From: Myxococcales bacterium
Lineage (GTDB): Bacteria > Myxococcota > Polyangia > Polyangiales > Polyangiaceae
Assembly (NCBI GenBank): GCA_003151595.1
Contig: PLXW01000054.1
Location: 1 to 19,800 of the forward strand
DNA: 19,800 bases
Direction: 5' to 3'
Made by a program: the position numbers and the translations under genes. Below are positions 16,297 to 19,800 of this stretch, in pieces (the stretch's first letter is position 1; the number at the start of each line of letters is the position of its first letter). The notes under the pieces were generated by a model, which was not told the origin of the DNA, did no database searches, and saw nothing but the letters and a program-made list of their open reading frames with translations.

Positions 16297-16962
16297 TTAG
16301 TCGAAATCTTCAATCTTCCAAAGTCCGTGCTCGCGAACGAGCTGCATCGTCCCCGCGCCGTAGGGGAGCGTCGCGTGGTCGCCCGTCTCCTCGATCTTCG
16401 CCGACGGGAGCGACTGCTTCAGCGACGAGAGCACCTGCTCCATCTCGTCCTTGTCGTGCCCCTCCCACGCGCTCTGGAGCTTGGCCGCGTCGAGCCCCTC
16501 CTTGTGCGCCTCGGGGACGTAGCGAAGGATCACGTCGTACCGCTTCCGGCCGAGCGCCCGCACGAACCCCTGCACCGCGCGTCGCGGCGTGTCCTGGGCG
16601 TACAGATCGATCGCCGTGGCATCGACCTTCCACGCGCCTTTCTCCAGGACGAGATCGAGCTCCTGCCCCGTCGGCCCCGTGACCTTCGCCGTCACCACCG
16701 GCGCCGACGTCGGCCGCTCGAGTGACTTGCCGATCTCGCGGACCTCCTCGGCGTCGTCCTTCACCATGCGGCGGAACGCTTCGAGCGACGTGCCGCGACG
16801 CGCGTCGTCGCTGAGCAATCGGTACGCGTCGTCGGCGCGCCCCTCTTCGAGCGCGCGCGCGTACGAGTGGAGCACGGCCGACGGATCCTTCGCGGCGTTG
16901 GCCCCGGCGCACGCCGAGAGCGCGAGCGCGAGCGCGAAGGAACACGAGACGCGAACGAGCAT
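16297..16962 (-). CDS. lipoprotein with two NTF2-like repeats (hypothetical)
   Basis: The 221-aa product has a type II signal peptide with lipobox LSAC and Cys18. Two similar segments follow: SAVLHSYARALEEGRADDAYRLL (about 28-50) and RAVQGFVRALGRKRYDVILRYV (about 131-152). Each is a helical start of the type seen in NTF2-like/DUF4878 lipoproteins, followed by strands such as ELDLVLEKGAWKVDA and MQLVREHGLWKIEDFD. So it is probably a tandem NTF2-like envelope protein, with unknown ligand. An in-frame ATG at 16980 would add six residues; I prefer 16962 because the lipobox spacing matches the other lipoproteins here and an AT-rich TAATTC element precedes it. It is divergent from the lipase maturation factor gene, with only 24 bp between starts. 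Confidence 0.8.
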   Translation of the reverse strand: MLVRVSCSFALALALSACAGANAAKDPSAVLHSYARALEEGRADDAYRLLSDDARRGTSLEAFRRMVKDDAEEVREIGKSLERPTSAPVVTAKVTGPTGQELDLVLEKGAWKVDATAIDLYAQDTPRRAVQGFVRALGRKRYDVILRYVPEAHKEGLDAAKLQSAWEGHDKDEMEQVLSSLKQSLPSAKIEETGDHATLPYGAGTMQLVREHGLWKIEDFD

Positions 16963-16974
16963 CGGCGAAAGAAT

Positions 16975-16980
16975 TACCAT
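16975..16980 (+). promoter_or_regulatory. -10-like TACCAT six bases upstream of the LMF-family start
   Basis: TACCAT, then six bases, then GTG 16987. The hexamer overlaps the AT-rich TAATTC element (16976-16971 on the minus strand) in front of the divergent lipoprotein. No Shine-Dalgarno is present, which fits leaderless transcription. Confidence 0.5.
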
Positions 16981-16986
16981 GCCGCC

Positions 16987-18585
16987 GTGGACGACGCGAT
17001 CCCGCTGGAACCGACCGTCTTCGAGCGGCTCTTTTCGCGCGGCGCCCCGGTGCTGTACGCGCGATGGGTCTTTCTCCGCGCGCTGGGCGGTATTTTCTTC
17101 TCGGCGTTCCTGTCGCTGGCCTGGACCATCCACGGGCTCATCGGACCTCACGGCATCTCGCCGGCGCAGGACCTCCTGGCCGACATCGCCATGCGCCTGG
17201 GCCCGGTCGAGCGCGTGTGGCGGGTGCCGACGTTCCTCTGGCTCGGCGCGGGCGACAGCGCGCTGACCGCGCTCGTCACGATCGGCTTTCTCGCCTCCAC
17301 GCTGCTCATCGTGAACGTCGCGCCGCGCGCGATGATCGCCGTCGCCGGCCTCGCGTTCCTGTCGTTCATCACCGCCGCGCAAGAGTTCTCGATGTACCAG
17401 TCGGACGGAATGCTGCTCGAAGCGGCGTTCATCTCGCTGTTCTTCGCGCCGCGCGGCCTCCGCCCGGGGCTCGGTGAAGCGTCGCCGCCGTCGGCTGCGG
17501 CGCTCTTCCTCCTTCGATGGGAGTGGTTCCGGATCTACTTCGAGTCAGGCGTAGTGAAGATCCTGAGCCACGACGAGCAGTGGGCCGGCCTCACGGCCAT
17601 GGACCACTATTACGAGAACGGCCCCCTCCCGACCTGGATCGGCTGGTACGCGCAGCACCTCCCGCACGGGTTCCACGCCGCGTCGGTGGTGCTCACGTTC
17701 GTGATGGAGCTCGGCGTCGTGTGGCTGGCGTGGATGGGGCGGCGCGCGCGGTTCGTCTGCTTCGCGCTCGTCACGCCGTTTCAGATCGGGATCATCCTCA
17801 CGGCGAACTACGCCTTCCTGAACTACATCGTTCTGTTCCTGGGCGTGCTGCTGCTCGACGACGGACACGTGGGTTGGTTGATGCGACGGCTCCCACAGCG
17901 CACCCTCACCCCCGGCCCCTCTCCCGCAAGGGGAGAGGGGAGTGGAGACATCGCGCTCCCCCTCTCCCCTTGCGGGAGAGGGGGCTGGGGGGTGAGGGTG
18001 CGCGGCTACGGCGCGGCGTTCGTCCTCACGTGGGTCCTCTACGTCACCCTCGCCACCGGCTTCCGCGTCCCGCGCGACACGCTCCTCGCGCTCCCGGTGA
18101 CGCTCATCGAGCCCGCGCGCATCGCCAACGCCTACGGCCTCTTCGCGGTCATGACGAAGGCCCGCTACGAGATCGAGCTCGAAGCCACGACCGACGGCGT
18201 CACCTGGGTCCCGTATCGCTACCGCTACAAGCCGCAAGACCTGAACGAAGCGCCCGGCATCTACGCGCCGTACCAGCCGCGCTTCGAGTGGAACCTCTGG
18301 TTCGCCTCGCTGGGGTGGTCGAGCGAAGAGTGGGTCATCGAGACCGAGCTCCGCCTGATGCAGCGGGAGCCGAGCGTGCTCGCCCTGTTTCGCGACGACC
18401 CGCTGCACGGCCAGGCGCCGCTCCGCATCCGCGCGATCAAGTGGCAGTACTGGTTCACCACGATGGACGAACACCGCCGGACCGGAGCGTGGTGGCGCCG
18501 GACGCTGCTCGGTCTGTACGCCCCCATGCTCGAGCGGAAACCGGACGGCACCATCGGCCTCGTCGAATCCGGTCGCAGCCCCTGA
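16987..18585 (+). CDS. lipase maturation factor (LMF) family membrane protein
   Basis: The 532-aa protein starts at GTG 16987 with VDDAIPLEPTVFERLF. It has about eight or nine hydrophobic segments (near 26-48, 92-110, 112-135, 142-155, 233-251, 256-273, 276-292, 341-359). Family marks are FRIYFESGVVKI (181-192), LTAMDHYYENGPLP (202-215), and a soluble C-terminal part with PYQPRFEWNLWFAS and WWRRTLLGLY. These resemble eukaryotic LMF1/2, ER proteins needed to fold lipases; the role of bacterial members is not established. Residues 305-339 are encoded by an inserted palindromic element and are not expected in homologues. The long open frame upstream of 16987 overlaps the divergent lipoprotein and is disregarded. 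The lon gene begins 33 bp downstream. Confidence 0.88.
   Translation: MDDAIPLEPTVFERLFSRGAPVLYARWVFLRALGGIFFSAFLSLAWTIHGLIGPHGISPAQDLLADIAMRLGPVERVWRVPTFLWLGAGDSALTALVTIGFLASTLLIVNVAPRAMIAVAGLAFLSFITAAQEFSMYQSDGMLLEAAFISLFFAPRGLRPGLGEASPPSAAALFLLRWEWFRIYFESGVVKILSHDEQWAGLTAMDHYYENGPLPTWIGWYAQHLPHGFHAASVVLTFVMELGVVWLAWMGRRARFVCFALVTPFQIGIILTANYAFLNYIVLFLGVLLLDDGHVGWLMRRLPQRTLTPGPSPARGEGSGDIALPLSPCGRGGWGVRVRGYGAAFVLTWVLYVTLATGFRVPRDTLLALPVTLIEPARIANAYGLFAVMTKARYEIELEATTDGVTWVPYRYRYKPQDLNEAPGIYAPYQPRFEWNLWFASLGWSSEEWVIETELRLMQREPSVLALFRDDPLHGQAPLRIRAIKWQYWFTTMDEHRRTGAWWRRTLLGLYAPMLERKPDGTIGLVESGRSP
17899..18002. mobile_element. REPIN/MITE-like double hairpin inserted in the LMF-family gene
   Basis: Two inverted arms, 17899-17940 and 17958-18002, are almost perfectly complementary (the right arm has three extra bases) around a 17-nt spacer. 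Each arm is itself a perfect hairpin: CCCTCTCCC-type 10-bp stems at 17916-17925/17931-17940 (loop GCAAG) and 17959-17968/17974-17983 (loop CTTGC). This paired-REP layout matches REPIN-type non-autonomous elements, and peptides like LTPGPSPARGEG are a familiar trace of such repeats when translated. The element leaves the reading frame open. No target-site duplication is obvious and no RAYT transposase gene lies in the window. Confidence 0.85.
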
Positions 18586-18606
18586 TCAGCGCGCGAAGAG
18601 CGGTGG

Positions 18607-18612
18607 TATAGA
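18607..18612 (+). promoter_or_regulatory. -10-like TATAGA six bases upstream of the lon start
   Basis: TATAGA (4/6 to TATAAT), then ACGATC, then GTG 18619. No good -35 is seen at 17 bp. The 12-mer AGAACGATCGTG (18610-18621) is shared with the M16 operon start at 7110-7121. Confidence 0.45.
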
Positions 18613-18618
18613 ACGATC

Positions 18619-19800
18619 GTGACCATCGATCCGCGATCCTCGGAGCTCGAGACGCTCCCCATCCTTCCGCTACGCAACAGCGTCGTCTTCCCGGCGAGCG
18701 TCGTCCCGATCAACGTGGGGCGCTCTCGAAGCGTGCGCCTCGTCGAGGACCTGCTCGGCCAGGACCGCCCGGTCGTCGGCATCGTGAGTCAGCGCGACTC
18801 CGAGGTCGACGAGCCCGGCTTCGGCGAGCTCTTCGAGGTGGGGACGGTCGCCCGCGTGGTGAAGGTGATTCGCCTCGGCCCGTCGAACTACTCGGTCGTG
18901 CTCCACGGCCTGTCGCGCCTCAAGATGGTGCAGCCCTCGGGGCTCGAGCCGTACATGCGCGCCAAGGTGAAGCGCATCCACGAAGACATCGAGCGCGACG
19001 CCGAGCTCGACGCGCTGGGCGCGAGCCTCCGCGAAGCGATGCGCGAAGTGCTCACGCTGATGCCGAGCCTCCCGCGCGAGACGAGCGGCATCCTCGACAA
19101 CGTGCGCGAGAGCGGCGCCCTCGCCGACCTCGTCGCGTCGAACCTCACGCTCGACCAGGCCAGCGTCGCCGACAAGCAGAAGATCCTCGAGACCTTCGAC
19201 GCCAAGGCTCGCGTGCGCGCCGTCGCCCAGATGGTGCAGCGGCAGCTCGAGCTGCTCCGCGTGCGCAAAGAAGTGTCGACGATGGTGGCCGACGAAGGGA
19301 AGAACCAGCGCGAGTCGATCCTCCGCCAGCAGATGCGGACGATCAAAGAGGAGCTCGGCGAAGGGGGCGAGGACGACGAGATCGAGGAGCTCCGCGAGCG
19401 CCTCCGCGCGGCGCAGCTCTCCGAGGAAGCGTCGAAGATCGCGAAGAAGCAGCTCGTGCGCCTCGCCGGGATGCAGCAGCAGTCGGCCGAGTTCAACGTC
19501 ACGCGCACGTACCTCGAATGGCTCTCCGACCTGCCGTGGAGCAAGACCACGCCCGACAAGCTCGACGTCGAAGATTGCCGTCGCTGCCTCGACGAAGATC
19601 ACTTCGGCCTGGAGAAGGTGAAGAAGCGCATCGTCGAGTACATCGCGGTGCGGAAGCTCCGCGCCGACAAGAAGGGGCCGATCTTGTGCTTCATCGGCCC
19701 GCCCGGCGTCGGCAAGACGTCGCTCGGGCGATCGATCGCGCGCTCGATGGGGCGTCGCTACCACCGCATCGCGCTCGGCGGCGTGCGTGACGAGGCCGAG
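18619..19800 (+). CDS. lon: ATP-dependent Lon protease, N-terminal part (cut by window end)
   Basis: The first 394 codons are present and the frame is open at the window edge. The N-terminal substrate-recognition (LAN) domain begins LPILPLRNSVVFPASVVPI (13-31) and runs to about 200. The central helical region contains ILRQQMRTIKEELGE, then YLEWLSDLPW (298-307), the standard junction to the AAA+ module. Walker A is GPPGVGKTS (360-368), close to its usual place in LonA. The AAA+ remainder and the Ser-Lys proteolytic domain lie beyond the window. Lon is a cytoplasmic homohexameric protease that degrades misfolded and regulatory proteins. The GTG start is chosen because the LAN domain begins right after it; no Shine-Dalgarno is visible and a -10-like hexamer lies six bases upstream. 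Confidence 0.95.
   Translation, partial: MTIDPRSSELETLPILPLRNSVVFPASVVPINVGRSRSVRLVEDLLGQDRPVVGIVSQRDSEVDEPGFGELFEVGTVARVVKVIRLGPSNYSVVLHGLSRLKMVQPSGLEPYMRAKVKRIHEDIERDAELDALGASLREAMREVLTLMPSLPRETSGILDNVRESGALADLVASNLTLDQASVADKQKILETFDAKARVRAVAQMVQRQLELLRVRKEVSTMVADEGKNQRESILRQQMRTIKEELGEGGEDDEIEELRERLRAAQLSEEASKIAKKQLVRLAGMQQQSAEFNVTRTYLEWLSDLPWSKTTPDKLDVEDCRRCLDEDHFGLEKVKKRIVEYIAVRKLRADKKGPILCFIGPPGVGKTSLGRSIARSMGRRYHRIALGGVRDEAE

Noticed and set aside
15944..16300. Plus-strand frame across the small lipoprotein
   Set aside because: It is a translation of the repeats (poly-Val, Gly-rich) with no ribosome-binding site, whereas the minus-strand frame has an excellent Shine-Dalgarno and a lipobox.
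16867..16986. Upstream extension of the LMF-family gene
   Set aside because: It overlaps the signal peptide region of the divergent lipoprotein and is Arg/Glu-rich. GTG 16987 leads directly into the hydrophobic family N-terminus and has a -10-like hexamer at N6.
17899..18002. Intrinsic terminator within the LMF-family gene
   Set aside because: The hairpins are strong but no T-run follows, the frame continues through them into conserved family sequence, and the paired symmetric arms fit a REPIN-type element better.

Overview
The window is high-GC bacterial chromosome, densely coding on both strands. The gene set suggests a member of the Myxococcota (Polyangia-like): many predicted lipoproteins, a propeller/multihaem c-type cytochrome, a paired M16 peptidase operon, a bacterial lipase maturation factor homologue and a Uup-type ABC-F protein. 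The taxonomic call is inference from gene content and composition, since no rRNA is present.

Layout. 1-271 is non-coding and holds a degenerate ~22-bp periodic repeat array and a short hairpin. 272-898 is an unrecognised lipoprotein. A tRNA-Leu(UAA) lies on the minus strand at 950-1032 with its own recognisable promoter, divergent from the ABC-F gene uup (1125-3200). Uup converges on a large M1-family aminopeptidase lipoprotein (3220-5973, minus). Two small minus-strand genes of unknown function follow (6091-6588, 6748-7095). A plus-strand block then begins: an active M16 zinc peptidase (7119-8588) translationally coupled to its metal-site-less M16 partner (8585-10108), and a lipobox-bearing COG4798-type methyltransferase (10134-10943). 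Next come a six-haem cytochrome lipoprotein (11000-13963), a MoxR/RavA-type AAA+ ATPase (13965-15188) and tsaB (15191-15874), the last three packed with 1-2 bp gaps. Two minus-strand lipoproteins (15994-16227 and 16297-16962) follow. The window ends with a lipase maturation factor family membrane protein (16987-18585) and the first ~394 codons of lon (18619 onward, cut by the window edge).

Functional themes. About half the proteins are predicted envelope lipoproteins or exported peptidases (M1, M16 pair), and Lon is the cytoplasmic quality-control protease. Housekeeping translation functions (tRNA-Leu, Uup, TsaB for t6A tRNA modification) are interspersed with them.

The strongest non-gene signals are three. 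First, a -10-like TANNNT hexamer lies 5-6 nt upstream of the start codon at four genes, and a near-match lies 6-7 nt upstream at two more, suggesting leaderless transcripts; two divergent pairs have overlapping elements. Second, a 104-bp double-hairpin (REPIN/MITE-like) element sits in frame inside the lipase maturation factor gene. Third, a periodic repeat array occupies the left edge. No CRISPR array, prophage, IS transposase or defence island was seen.
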